Shown here one piece after another: positions 16,283-24,884 of a DNA stretch of 39,973 nt (positions within the stretch are counted from its first letter, which is position 1; every line of letters starts with the position of its first letter). The stretch lies in the NCBI GenBank assembly GCA_013285945.1, contig JABDGP010000025.1, forward strand, positions 1 through 39,973, in the 5' to 3' direction. The DNA is from Bacteroidota bacterium. Its GTDB lineage: Bacteria > Bacteroidota > Bacteroidia > Cytophagales > Cyclobacteriaceae. Below the pieces are notes generated by a model that did not search any database, had not been told where the DNA came from, and saw only the letters and a list, made by a program, of their open reading frames with translations. Both the position numbers and the translations under genes were made by a program.

Positions 16283-18499
16283 ATGAAAAAATTATTGATA
16301 GGAGCTATTTCAATGCTCATCGTGCTGGTTTCTTGTCGTGACCGCTCAGCCTCACCGCAGACATATAGTGAATGGAGCAATTATGCTGGTTCTAAGGATG
16401 GAATTCGTTATTCTTCCATTGATCAGATTACTATCGAGAATGTTTCGAAGTTGGAGGTAGCCTGGACTTATAGTTCTAGTGACAAAGACCCCGACAACCG
16501 CTCGCAAAATCAGTGCAACCCGATTGTGGTCGATGGTATTTTATATGGCACAACCCCGCGCCTAAAGCTCTTTGCGCTTGATGCTGCTTCAGGGAAGCTT
16601 AAATGGTCATTTGATCCAGCAGAAGCAGATACTTCGGCAAGACACGACAAGTATGCGTTTTTCAAAGTCAGTCGGGGGGTTATGTATTGGCAAGATGAAA
16701 ATGGAAAGGACAAACGAATTTTATACAGTGCCGGTGCTAAAACTTATGCGATCAGTATTACGAATGGTAAACCTGTGACAAGCTTTGGCAAAGGCGGATA
16801 TATTGACCTTGCGGAAAACCTTGATCGCGAGTCGGGCACTTTTAATTCATTTATATCGGCGACTTCACCAGGGATTATTTATAAAGATTTATTCATTGTT
16901 GGTCATCGGGTGGCCGAATCCACTGATGCTGCTCCTGGTCACATCCGTGCGTATGATGTGCGAACAGGCGAGCGCAAATGGATATTTCATACTATTCCGC
17001 AACCCGGCGAAAAAGGATATGAAACATGGGATGACAAAGAGGCGTGGAAAAAATTTGGAGGAGCCAACAACTGGGCGGGAATGTCACTGGATGAAAAACG
17101 CGGAATTGTTTATGTACCAACAGGCTCTATTGGCGGAGATTTTTATGGAGGTATCAGAAAAGGTCAGAACCTGTTTGCCAACTCGTTGATCGCTTTGGAT
17201 GCTGCTACTGGCAAATATATCTGGCACTATCAGGTGGTTCATCATGACTTGTGGGATAGAGACTTGCCAGCCAATCCCAATCTTGTCACGCTTACGAAAG
17301 ACGGAAAGCAAATTGATGCAGTTGCCCAGATCACAAAGCATGGATACATTTTTCTCTTCGATCGCGAAAATGGCGAGCCACTATTTCCTATTGAAGAAAA
17401 ACGTTTTCCGGTTTCGGACTTAGCCGGTGAAGAAGCTTGGCCCACACAACCTATCCCAACACTTCCAGAACCGTTTGCCCGGCAAAAATTTGGTGTGGAT
17501 GATCTTTCAAATGTTGATCCGGCCATGCGTGATTATTTGAAAGAAAAATTTAGTCAAATCAAGTATGGCGAGATGTTCACACCACCAAGCAAAGAAGGCG
17601 TATGGATCTTTCCGGGTTTTGATGGCGGAGGTGAATGGGGTGGGGCATCTGTTGATCCTGAGACAGGAATTATGTATGTCAATTGTACAGAGTTGCCGTG
17701 GTCACTGACGATGATTGATATTCCTAAAAATGGAGATGATCATTCATTGAAGGGAATGGGGCAGGTGCAATACGGAAAATATTGTATCGCATGTCATGGC
17801 GCTAACCTGAAAGGCAATGGCAGCTCTTTCCCTTCCTTGATCAGGTTAAATAAAAAATACAAATCCGAGCAGGCGTGGAAAATAATTGAGAATGGAAAAA
17901 ACATGATGCCAGCCTTTAAACAAATAAAAGGAACGGATAAAGATGCGCTGCTTGCTTATTTATTAGACTTGGAAGATAAGGAGGCAGGTTCAACAAAAAG
18001 TAAAATTGCCAAAGAACCAGCCTCGGATGCCCGTGGAGCAACTTCTGCCAAAACAGTTATGGATGACGTGCCTTATACAATGACTGGCTATAATCGCTTC
18101 CTCGATAAGAATGGTTATCCGGGTATTATACCGCCATGGGGCACATTGAATGCAGTTGATTTAAACAGCGGGAAACTTTTGTGGAAAGTGCCGCTGGGTG
18201 AGTACCCCGAACTAAAACAAAAAGGTATTCCTCCAACCGGAACAGAAAACTATGGAGGCTCTGTGGTAACCAAAGGCGGGCTGGTTTTTATTGCTGCAAC
18301 AAAAGATGAAAAGATTCGCGCATTTGATAAGACAACTGGAAAAATGGTATGGGAATTTTCATTACCGGCAGCCGGCTATGCAACGCCCTCGATCTATTCA
18401 GTGAGTGGCAAACAATATGTTGTTATCGCTTGTGGAGGAGGAAAGATCGGAAGTAAGTCTGGCGACTCGTATGTAGCCTTCGCGCTTCCAGATGAGTGA
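16283..18499 (+). CDS. PQQ-dependent dehydrogenase lipoprotein with internal cytochrome c domain
   Basis: The gene encodes 738 residues from ATG 16283, giving a lipoprotein signal (MKKLLIGAISMLIVLVSC, lipobox Cys18); ten extra residues from 16253 are unlikely. The fold is the eight-bladed quinoprotein propeller, similar to membrane glucose dehydrogenase: SSIDQITIENVSKLEVAWTY, repeated W-docking blades (LFALDAASGKLKWSF, LIALDAATGKYIWHYQ), VVHHDLWDRDLPANP, and the final blades IRAFDKTTGKMVWEF and YVVIACGGGKIG. A cytochrome c domain sits inside the propeller sequence: CxxCH heme site Cys501-Cys504-His505, with a Met ligand in NMMPAF near 541. It should oxidise a sugar or alcohol in the periplasm and pass electrons through its own heme. 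The substrate is not readable from sequence, and no PQQ synthesis genes are in the window. Confidence 0.93.
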   Translation: MKKLLIGAISMLIVLVSCRDRSASPQTYSEWSNYAGSKDGIRYSSIDQITIENVSKLEVAWTYSSSDKDPDNRSQNQCNPIVVDGILYGTTPRLKLFALDAASGKLKWSFDPAEADTSARHDKYAFFKVSRGVMYWQDENGKDKRILYSAGAKTYAISITNGKPVTSFGKGGYIDLAENLDRESGTFNSFISATSPGIIYKDLFIVGHRVAESTDAAPGHIRAYDVRTGERKWIFHTIPQPGEKGYETWDDKEAWKKFGGANNWAGMSLDEKRGIVYVPTGSIGGDFYGGIRKGQNLFANSLIALDAATGKYIWHYQVVHHDLWDRDLPANPNLVTLTKDGKQIDAVAQITKHGYIFLFDRENGEPLFPIEEKRFPVSDLAGEEAWPTQPIPTLPEPFARQKFGVDDLSNVDPAMRDYLKEKFSQIKYGEMFTPPSKEGVWIFPGFDGGGEWGGASVDPETGIMYVNCTELPWSLTMIDIPKNGDDHSLKGMGQVQYGKYCIACHGANLKGNGSSFPSLIRLNKKYKSEQAWKIIENGKNMMPAFKQIKGTDKDALLAYLLDLEDKEAGSTKSKIAKEPASDARGATSAKTVMDDVPYTMTGYNRFLDKNGYPGIIPPWGTLNAVDLNSGKLLWKVPLGEYPELKQKGIPPTGTENYGGSVVTKGGLVFIAATKDEKIRAFDKTTGKMVWEFSLPAAGYATPSIYSVSGKQYVVIACGGGKIGSKSGDSYVAFALPDE

Positions 18500-18514
18500 G
18501 ATAATTCCGGCGAA

Positions 18515-19387
18515 TTACTTCTTCTCTGTCATTTCCATGGGCAGTTCTTTGATCCGGCTCCACTCTTGCATGGAGCCATCATAGAGTTTCATATTGTAGC
18601 CCAAGATTCTTCCTGCCAAATACACTACGCTGGCCGTTTGCCCGATAAAGCAATACGTGACTACTTCTTTTTCTTTCGAATCGACAGCGGAAGTGAAGTA
18701 ACCCTGAAGTTGATCGGTTGGTTTGATAAAATTATTTGGATCAATCAAATCAGGATATGGAATATTCTTGGCTCCTGCAATATGGCCATCGCGCGGGTTG
18801 CCCACGGGTTCGCCATCGTAGAATTTCTTCATCCGCGCATCCACAATGACAGTAGAACTAGAATTTAGATTTTTCAGCACATAATTCTTGTCAACAATAA
18901 ATCCCAATGATGCAGGTGCGAATTTTCCCTTCTTCACAATCGGCAAATCTTTGGTGGTAGGAAACCCCGCCTTCTTCCAAGCTTCGAGGCCACCATCAAG
19001 CAGGGAAACTTTCCCTTTCATTCCTAAATTTTCGATGGTCAAAAAAATTCGGGCGGTAGGTGATACTTCACTGCGAACAAAATAAATTACCACATGGTTG
19101 TCGTTTGAAATGCCGAGGCCTTCCATTACTTCTTTCGCACTTTTCATATCAGGTTCATTCATTGCTCCCTGCGGACTATCGGGTGCTAATGAGCCTGGCC
19201 ACAAATAGCGAGCGCCAGCAATGTGCTCAGCATCGTAGTCTAGCTTTAAAAAATTGACCTGAACCAAAACCATTTTTGGATCTGACTGGTGATCTTTCAC
19301 CCATTGGGCATTGACCAATATGCTTTCTTGCCCAAACCCGGACAACGATGAAAGCAAACACGAGATCAGGAGCACAAATAGTTTCAT
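18515..19387 (-). CDS. Exported two-domain rhodanese (thiosulfate / 3-mercaptopyruvate sulfurtransferase)
   Basis: The gene encodes 290 residues with a signal peptide (residues 1-20, ending SLSGFGQ). There are two tandem rhodanese domains: an inactive N-terminal one (EHIAGARYLWPGSLA, with FVRSEVS where the active loop would be) and a C-terminal catalytic one (GHIAGAKNIPY, active loop YCFIGQTAS with Cys246). That is the layout of TST/MST enzymes, which transfer sulfane sulfur to thiol acceptors or cyanide. The loop is CFIGQTA rather than the CG-S/T-G-V/T consensus, so donor specificity is uncertain. Export places it in the periplasm. It lies 55 bp downstream of the response regulator in the same direction and could be read from the same transcript; I see no terminator between them. 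Confidence 0.9.
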   Translation of the reverse strand: MKLFVLLISCLLSSLSGFGQESILVNAQWVKDHQSDPKMVLVQVNFLKLDYDAEHIAGARYLWPGSLAPDSPQGAMNEPDMKSAKEVMEGLGISNDNHVVIYFVRSEVSPTARIFLTIENLGMKGKVSLLDGGLEAWKKAGFPTTKDLPIVKKGKFAPASLGFIVDKNYVLKNLNSSSTVIVDARMKKFYDGEPVGNPRDGHIAGAKNIPYPDLIDPNNFIKPTDQLQGYFTSAVDSKEKEVVTYCFIGQTASVVYLAGRILGYNMKLYDGSMQEWSRIKELPMEMTEKK

Positions 19388-19442
19388 GGTTGATGTGGTT
19401 TAAATGGTTAACGACTTCACTAAGAATATCCTACAGGAAGTA

Positions 19443-20123
19443 CTATTTCACTTCCAGTTTAAATCCTACGCCATGGTAATTGACAATCTCCACTTTTGGA
19501 TCGTCTTTAAGGTACTTTCGAAGTTTTGAAATGAACACATCCAGGCTGCGACCCATGAAATAGTCGTCATCACCCCACACGGTGGTGAGGATTTCTTCGC
19601 GTTTCAATACCCGATCCTTATTCAGGCAAAGCAATTTGAGTACTTCGGCTTCTTTTTGGGTCAGGGTTTTTTCACTCAGAGGATGATTGAGCTTAAAATT
19701 ATTCCCGTCAAAAGAGAAGTCGCCAAGGGTAAACAGTTTTTCTGAGGCGTGATGACCATTAGACCTGCGCAAAAAGACTTCGATGCGCATAAAAAGCTCC
19801 TCCATACTAAAAGGTTTCACGATGTAATCATCGCCGCCCACGCGAAAGCCTTCGATTTTGTCATCGAGCATAGCTTTGGCCGTGACGAACAAAATTGGAA
19901 CCTGACTATTTTTTTCGCGAATGGCCCGGGCAAGAGCAAAGCCATCTTTCTTTGGCATCATCACATCAAAAATGCATAAGTCGAAGAATTGCTGAAGAAA
20001 AGCTTCCTGACCTTGCTCGCCATCGCCACATAAGGTAACATCATAGCCTTTGTGAAAGAGATTGTCTTTGATTACAAAGCCTAACGCCGGATCATCTTCC
20101 ACTAAGAGTATTTTAGCGCTCAT
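19443..20123 (-). CDS. OmpR/PhoB-family response regulator (RprY-like)
   Basis: The gene encodes 226 residues. The receiver domain has LLVEDDPALG (acidic pocket), the phosphoacceptor Asp53 in CIFDVMMPKKDG, the switch Thr in FVTAKA and the conserved Lys in YIVKPFS. The C-terminal winged-helix DNA-binding domain (residues 130-226) shows LTQKEAEVLKLLC, the recognition-helix region SLDVFISKLRKYL, and the wing VNYHGVGFKLEV. The start ATG overlaps the kinase stop by 4 bp, so the two are translationally coupled. Domain order and kinase pairing resemble the RprXY system of Bacteroides. The target genes are unknown; the inverted repeat at 21390-21419 is a candidate autoregulatory site. Confidence 0.93.
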   Translation of the reverse strand: MSAKILLVEDDPALGFVIKDNLFHKGYDVTLCGDGEQGQEAFLQQFFDLCIFDVMMPKKDGFALARAIREKNSQVPILFVTAKAMLDDKIEGFRVGGDDYIVKPFSMEELFMRIEVFLRRSNGHHASEKLFTLGDFSFDGNNFKLNHPLSEKTLTQKEAEVLKLLCLNKDRVLKREEILTTVWGDDDYFMGRSLDVFISKLRKYLKDDPKVEIVNYHGVGFKLEVK

Positions 20124-21385
20124 GTTGTTGACAGTGTTATTCTAAAAATACATCCATGGCCCGGCTGACTTTCTACAGAAATTTTTCCTCGATGCGCTTC
20201 TACAATAAGTTTTACATAATTCAATCCCAGGCCAAACCCTTTTACGTCATGCAAATTGCCCGTGGGTACTCTGTAAAACTGATGAAAGATCTTTTTCTGA
20301 TTTTCAGGGCTAATACCGATCCCGTTGTCTTGCACTTCAACGAATACCTGCTTATTGAAGTTTCCGGTTTTAATGCTTAGCTCCGGTGCATTCTTGTTAT
20401 ACTTTATGGCATTATCAATAAGATTAAACAACACATTCGTGAAGTGGAGTTTGTCGGCTTCAATAAAACTATGCTGCGCGTCCAGCTGTAAGGACATTCG
20501 CCCGTTTTTTTCCTGAAGCGTAACCGAGCTGTTTTGTACGGCTTCGCGAATGAGTTCATGCAAGTCAAGTCTTTCCTTTTTCAACCCCACATCACTTTTC
20601 TCGAGTCGTGCCATTTGCAAAACGCGTTCTACGTGTTGTTTCAGGCGCTGGCTTTCGGTTTGAATGATCGTAGCGTAATTCAACAGTCGCTCTGGTGTGT
20701 GCGTGATGCCCGGGTCTCTCAGTACTTCGGACGAGATGGCAATTGTAGAGAGCGGGGTTTTGAATTCATGAGTCATGTTGTTAATGAAATCTTTTTGAAT
20801 TTCAGACAACCTCTTTTGTCGAAGGATAACTAGTAACGTGTACACAAAAAAGAAAATCACGATTAGCGTAACCGCGGAAGAAAACCCCCAGATACCCATT
20901 TGACTGATTAAGTTTGCCTCAATGCGCGGAAATTGAACACCGAAATAATAGCCATCGTTTTTCCATGTAGGCAGTTCGGCTAAGCTGGCTGTGGTTTTAT
21001 TTTGATGCAATGACACTGCAGTGCCGCCCTTCATGCATTGGTCAGCACAATCGTAAACACCATATTCATAATCGGCTTTGATATTCCGTTTTTCAAACTC
21101 AGAAGAAATCAGGAAGCCCAGTACACTGGAATTTACCGGCCCGTTGACAAGCACTACAAAGTAATTGGTAGACACTTGCTGGACTGGATTATTGCCCGAA
21201 AGGGGAGTTTTGTTGATTTCATAAATCCGGTCAGCTACAGTGCGTAACGCAGACTGCACATCGCGGTTGAACTGATTTTCTTTCAAATCAAAGGCCTTGC
21301 GCACCCAATAGACTTGTGTGACCGTTACACCGGCAATGCTAACGGCTGCCAGTATGATAATAATTTTCAGGGTATTCCTGCTCAC
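20120..21385 (-). CDS. Membrane sensor histidine kinase (RprX-like)
   Basis: The gene encodes 421 residues from GTG 21385 (TTG 21388 also in frame). Two transmembrane helices, at about residues 6-27 and 165-189, bracket a periplasmic domain of roughly 135 residues with two Cys (YDCADQC) but no family I recognise. The cytoplasmic part has the H-box FINNMTHEFKTPLS (His206), the N-box LIDNAIKYN, the G1 box DNGIGIS and the G2 box GFGLGLNY: a complete HisKA plus HATPase kinase with no HAMP domain. It lies upstream of and overlaps its response regulator. An exact TACCTTTG -7 box ends 4 bp before the GTG, implying a leaderless or nearly leaderless mRNA. Confidence 0.93.
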   Translation of the reverse strand: MSRNTLKIIIILAAVSIAGVTVTQVYWVRKAFDLKENQFNRDVQSALRTVADRIYEINKTPLSGNNPVQQVSTNYFVVLVNGPVNSSVLGFLISSEFEKRNIKADYEYGVYDCADQCMKGGTAVSLHQNKTTASLAELPTWKNDGYYFGVQFPRIEANLISQMGIWGFSSAVTLIVIFFFVYTLLVILRQKRLSEIQKDFINNMTHEFKTPLSTIAISSEVLRDPGITHTPERLLNYATIIQTESQRLKQHVERVLQMARLEKSDVGLKKERLDLHELIREAVQNSSVTLQEKNGRMSLQLDAQHSFIEADKLHFTNVLFNLIDNAIKYNKNAPELSIKTGNFNKQVFVEVQDNGIGISPENQKKIFHQFYRVPTGNLHDVKGFGLGLNYVKLIVEAHRGKISVESQPGHGCIFRITLSTT

Positions 21386-21389
21386 CAAA

Positions 21390-21397
21390 CAAAGGTA
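21390..21397 (-). promoter_or_regulatory. -7 box TACCTTTG for the kinase/regulator operon
   Basis: An exact minus-strand TAnnTTTG match is 4 bp from the kinase GTG. It forms a perfect 8-bp inverted repeat with the plus-strand box at 21412-21419. Confidence 0.6.
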
Positions 21398-21411
21398 GCA
21401 GGTATTTATTT

Positions 21412-21419
21412 TACCTTTG
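21412..21419 (+). promoter_or_regulatory. Divergent -7 box TACCTTTG facing DUF1573
   Basis: An exact plus-strand TAnnTTTG match lies 129 bp before the DUF1573 ATG. If used, it gives a leader of about 120 nt. A weaker box (TAAGTTTA, 21522-21529) is nearer that gene, so which one is used is open. Confidence 0.4.
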
Positions 21420-21548
21420 GTCGGGCAACATGGTTTAACAAAGCATTAACATCAATTAGGGCTTTATTAACAGCATAACCGGTTTTCCTACACGAAGTTT
21501 GTACAGTTCAAATGAACATCCTAAGTTTAACCTAAAATTCAACAAGAG

Positions 21549-21965
21549 ATGAAAAAATTAATGTTTATCGCAGTCTTGGCTTTCATAGCCAATGTCGGTT
21601 TTGGTCAGACCACCACACCTCCCAAGCAAGACTTGGCCGTAATTGAATGGGCAGCTTCTGCTCATGATTTTGGTAAGATTCCACAAGGAAAACCTGTGAC
21701 CTATGAATTCAAGTTTACCAACAAAGGAAAGACGCCACTGGTGATCACCAATGCGCAACCTTCTTGCGGTTGTACAACACCAAGCTGGACTCGCGAGCCG
21801 GTAATGCCAGGTGGTGAAGGTCATGTGAAAGCTACATTTAATGCTTCTGCTGCCGGTCCGTTTGATAAGACTGTTACTGTATCTGCAAACATAGAAGGCG
21901 GAATAGTGATGCTTCACATCAAAGGCGAAGTAGAGGCTGCTCCACCAGTAACTAAGCCGAACTAA
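21549..21965 (+). CDS. Exported DUF1573 protein
   Basis: The gene encodes 138 residues with a signal peptide (residues 1-19, ending NVGFGQ). The mature part is one Ig-like ASH/PapD-like domain of the DUF1573 family: HDFGKIPQGKPVTYEFKFTN, the signature PLVITNAQPSCGCTTPSW with two conserved Cys, then PVMPGGEGHVKATFNA and VTVSANIEGG. Such proteins are abundant secreted or periplasmic proteins in Bacteroidota, and their molecular role is not established. It is transcribed divergently from the kinase operon and closed by a strong bidirectional terminator. The 160-bp upstream region has the -7 boxes noted separately and a small palindrome GTTCA-AA-TGAAC (21506-21517). Confidence 0.93.
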   Translation: MKKLMFIAVLAFIANVGFGQTTTPPKQDLAVIEWAASAHDFGKIPQGKPVTYEFKFTNKGKTPLVITNAQPSCGCTTPSWTREPVMPGGEGHVKATFNASAAGPFDKTVTVSANIEGGIVMLHIKGEVEAAPPVTKPN

Positions 21966-21982
21966 TTTTAGTATAATAAAAT

Positions 21983-22013
21983 AAAAAAGTCAGGCCACTC
22001 GCCTGACTTTTTT
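21983..22013. terminator. Bidirectional intrinsic terminator
   Basis: Perfect 13-bp complementary arms (21983-21995 and 22001-22013, core GTCAGGC / GCCTGAC) enclose a 5-nt loop, with A6 before and T6 after the core. It sits between the convergent DUF1573 and DUF1080 genes and can serve both. Confidence 0.92.
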
Positions 22014-22031
22014 GCTTAAGAGACTTTTAGT

Positions 22032-22775
22032 TTACAGCTCTCTTACCCAAATGTTTCGGAAGCTTACCGGGTTGCCGTGATCTTGCAATTTGATGGAGCC
22101 TTTGCCATGCGTTTGATAAACGGCCATACCGCGGTATTCAGTTGGCCCGTTAATTTGTGTGTGATTTTGGATAACAACACCGTTATGGATTATGGTGATG
22201 TAGGCGGGTACAATCACCCGGCCATTATCGCTAAACCTGGGCGCGGTATAAATGACATCGTACGTTTGCCACTCTCCCGGTTTAAGACAAGCATTTACCA
22301 AGGGAATCGACTGTTTATAAATCGCTCCGGCTTGGCCATTTGAATAGGTTACGCTTTCGTAACTGTCGAGCACTTGAAGTTCATATCGCTCTTGTAAAAA
22401 AATCCCACTGTTGCCTCGCCCCTGACCATCGCCAACTACTTCTGCAGGAGCGCGCCATTCAATGTGAAGTTGCATATCGCCAAAGGTCTGTTTGGTTTTG
22501 ATATCTCCGGCTCCTTTTACAACAGTCATTGCACCGTCTTTTACATCCCATTTTGCATCGCTTCCGGCAAGTGTACTCCATTTAGATAAGTCTTTGCCAT
22601 CAAACAAAACGATAGCATCGGACGGAGCATCTGAGGGGTTGGTGCCAGGCGTAATTTTTTTTGGTTTTAAGTCCCAAACTTCGGTCACCTTCGGGTCCAT
22701 TGACTCGCGTGACGGATTCTGAGCAAATGATCCAATGGAGATCAGAATCAATGAAAAAGAAAAATAATTTTTCAT
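22032..22775 (-). CDS. Exported DUF1080 (3-keto-disaccharide hydrolase-type) protein
   Basis: The gene encodes 247 residues with a signal peptide (residues 1-19, ending GSFAQ). The single concanavalin-like domain shows DUF1080 hallmarks: IVLFDGKDLSKWS, WDVKDGAMTVVKG, FGDMQLHIEWRAP, GNSGIFLQERYELQVLDSY, GQAGAIYKQ, GEWQTYDVIYTAPRF and the terminal ISFRN-like VSFRNIWVREL. Family members include 3-keto-glycoside hydrolases and lyases acting on oxidised sugars. It is probably periplasmic. It is the last gene of a minus-strand row after the DUF2520 gene (80 bp apart) and ends at the shared terminator. No oxidoreductase partner of the usual GMC or GFO/IDH type is adjacent. Confidence 0.9.
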   Translation of the reverse strand: MKNYFSFSLILISIGSFAQNPSRESMDPKVTEVWDLKPKKITPGTNPSDAPSDAIVLFDGKDLSKWSTLAGSDAKWDVKDGAMTVVKGAGDIKTKQTFGDMQLHIEWRAPAEVVGDGQGRGNSGIFLQERYELQVLDSYESVTYSNGQAGAIYKQSIPLVNACLKPGEWQTYDVIYTAPRFSDNGRVIVPAYITIIHNGVVIQNHTQINGPTEYRGMAVYQTHGKGSIKLQDHGNPVSFRNIWVREL

Positions 22776-22855
22776 AGGATAAAGGTTTGATAGAATTAAA
22801 AATAGGGATTTTTTGCAAGAGAACTGCTCAAAATGCCATGAGCGGCAGGGCTACA

Positions 22856-23638
22856 CTAATCCTCGTGATACCGATCGATGATGTGCTGACTGATAATTTT
22901 ATAGATTTCAGCTTTTGACGGATCGTCCTTTAGAAACTCGAAATGCTTGTCAAGAATTTCCAGATCACCGCGCATAGCCGGGCCGGTTTGGGCGTTCTCT
23001 GGACCAAGTTGCAGACTTTTGGTGATGGTTTCCGCAATCAGCGGTTTTAGCCAGTCATATTCCAACCCGTTTTTTTGCATCACTTCTTTCGAAAGCGTGA
23101 GCATATAGTTGGTGAAGTTAGAAGCAAACACGGCGGCCACGTGCAGCGCCTTCCGTTCTTCGGACCCGATTTTTTTCACCTGGTTGCTAATCGCTTTCGC
23201 CAGCATCTGGAGAGCAACTTCAGTTTCCTGATTATTGCTTTCTATAAAAATGGGAGTTTGTTTGAAGTCTACCTTTTTGCTTTTGGTAAAGGTTTGCAGA
23301 GGATAAAACACACCGATGTTGATTGTAGCCGCAAATTGCAAGTCGGTCAAGGGCACGCTGCCCGAAGTGTGAGCAAGCACTGCGTTATCAGGCAAAATTA
23401 TTTCTTTCGCTATGTCGCTGATACTGCTGTCGTTTACGGCAATGATAAATACAGAGGAACTGCTCTTAGAAAAATCAAGTGTGGCTTTTACTTCTGCCTG
23501 GTAAAGCCGTCCGGTTAATGCTTCGGCATGCAGTGCGTTTCGACTGTACACCTCTTTTACAACAAAACCTGCGTTGTCAAGGGCCGGAGCAAGATGCCAG
23601 GCTAAATTTCCTGATCCTATAAAGCTAATTGTCTGCAT
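22856..23638 (-). CDS. Rossmann-fold / DUF2520 oxidoreductase-like protein
   Basis: The gene encodes 260 cytoplasmic residues. The N-terminus is a dinucleotide-binding motif (ISFIGSGNLAWHLAPAL, GxGxxG variant), followed by IIAVNDSSISDIA and LAHTSGSVPL, typical of the F420/NADP oxidoreductase-like and pyrroline-carboxylate-reductase-like fold. The C-terminal half is the all-helical DUF2520 domain (ALHVAAVFASNFTNYML, LGPENAQTGPAMRGD). This architecture is common in Bacteroidota and has no assigned reaction. It lies between the cysteine desulfurase (70 bp upstream) and DUF1080, and could be part of one transcript with them. No change from the family pattern is visible. Confidence 0.88.
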   Translation of the reverse strand: MQTISFIGSGNLAWHLAPALDNAGFVVKEVYSRNALHAEALTGRLYQAEVKATLDFSKSSSSVFIIAVNDSSISDIAKEIILPDNAVLAHTSGSVPLTDLQFAATINIGVFYPLQTFTKSKKVDFKQTPIFIESNNQETEVALQMLAKAISNQVKKIGSEERKALHVAAVFASNFTNYMLTLSKEVMQKNGLEYDWLKPLIAETITKSLQLGPENAQTGPAMRGDLEILDKHFEFLKDDPSKAEIYKIISQHIIDRYHED

Positions 23639-23708
23639 CAGGATGGCCAGGATTAATGGATTTTACAGGATTTTATTTGTTGATCAATCATCTAAATCTT
23701 GCAAATCC

Positions 23709-24857
23709 TTACATCTTGGCCATCTTGATCCCGACAGTTTCTGCTACTTTATCAACAGCATAGTCGATCTCTTCTGTTGTGTTGTATTTGCTGAATGAAA
23801 AACGAACTGCTCCGCGTTTAGAGTTAGGATAGATGGCACCCAACACGTGCGACCCTGTTGATGCTCCACTTGAGCATGCACTTCCGCCAGAGGCCGAAAT
23901 TCCCTGCAGGTCGAGATTGAAAAGCATCATCTCGTTTTCTTCCGACTCAGGAAAGGAGACATTCAAAACCGTGTAAAGACTTCTGCTCATGTTATCTGAA
24001 TCACCATGAAAACTCACTCCGGCTATTGAAGCTTTCAGTTTTTCAATTAAATGGGTTTTTAGTTTGGTAATATGTGCTTCATGTTCTGCCATTTCACGGT
24101 AACAAATTTCAAGCGCCTTAGCTAACCCGATAATTCCATAAACATTTTCAGTGCCACCACGCATGTTACGTTCTTGGGCGCCGCCATGAACCAGGGGTTG
24201 TATTTTTTTATCCTTGTTGATGTACATAAAGCCAATTCCTTTGGGGCCATGAAATTTATGGGCAGCAGCCGTCATGCCGTGCACCTTCAATTGTTTGAGA
24301 TCGTGCTTGTAATGACCCATCGTTTGTACTGTATCCGAATGAAAGTAGGCATTGTATTGAAGGCAGAGCTCTCCCACTTTTTGAATATCAAGCAAGTTGC
24401 CAATCTCGTTATTAGCATGCATTAGCGAAACGAGAGCGTTTGGAAATTCTTTCAGCAAACTTTCAAGATGAGTTAAGTCTACGTGTCCCTTTTCATCAAG
24501 CTTTACATGATATAATTTAATATCACCGTGCTTATCCATCATTTCCAACGTATGTGTTACTGCATGGTGTTCAATAGGCGACGAAATCGCATTTTTAATT
24601 TTATATGCCTGAACGGCGCCTCGAATAATTGCATTGTCTGCTTCCGTTCCACCTGACGTAAAAATAATTTCGCCCGCTGTGCAATTGAGCAACTCGGCTA
24701 CTTTCTTTCTTGCAGACTCAATGGCTGCCCGCACTTTTCTTCCATGTGCGTGTGTGGAGGAGGGGTTACCAAAATCCTCCAGCATAAATGGCTTCATAGC
24801 TTCAAATACCTCCGGATCAAGCGGTGTGGTAGCGGCATTGTCTAGATAAACTCTCAT
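23709..24857 (-). CDS. Cysteine desulfurase (IscS/NifS family)
   Basis: The gene encodes 382 residues of a class V aminotransferase-fold PLP enzyme that takes sulfur from cysteine to form a persulfide for Fe-S clusters or other thiolation. Motifs: VYLDNAATTPLDP, FTSGGTEADN (phosphate binding), SPIEHHAV, HANNEIGN, HSDTVQTMG, the PLP Lys201 in AAHKFHGPKG, RGGTENVYG, and the catalytic loop GGSACSSG with Cys328. The short SACSSG loop followed by ASTGSHVL fits group I IscS/NifS rather than SufS. No iscU or iscA is adjacent. It starts 27 bp after the glmM stop and is likely co-transcribed with it. Confidence 0.95.
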   Translation of the reverse strand: MRVYLDNAATTPLDPEVFEAMKPFMLEDFGNPSSTHAHGRKVRAAIESARKKVAELLNCTAGEIIFTSGGTEADNAIIRGAVQAYKIKNAISSPIEHHAVTHTLEMMDKHGDIKLYHVKLDEKGHVDLTHLESLLKEFPNALVSLMHANNEIGNLLDIQKVGELCLQYNAYFHSDTVQTMGHYKHDLKQLKVHGMTAAAHKFHGPKGIGFMYINKDKKIQPLVHGGAQERNMRGGTENVYGIIGLAKALEICYREMAEHEAHITKLKTHLIEKLKASIAGVSFHGDSDNMSRSLYTVLNVSFPESEENEMMLFNLDLQGISASGGSACSSGASTGSHVLGAIYPNSKRGAVRFSFSKYNTTEEIDYAVDKVAETVGIKMAKM

Positions 24858-24884
24858 TCGATTTACAATTTTTCCATTTTACGA

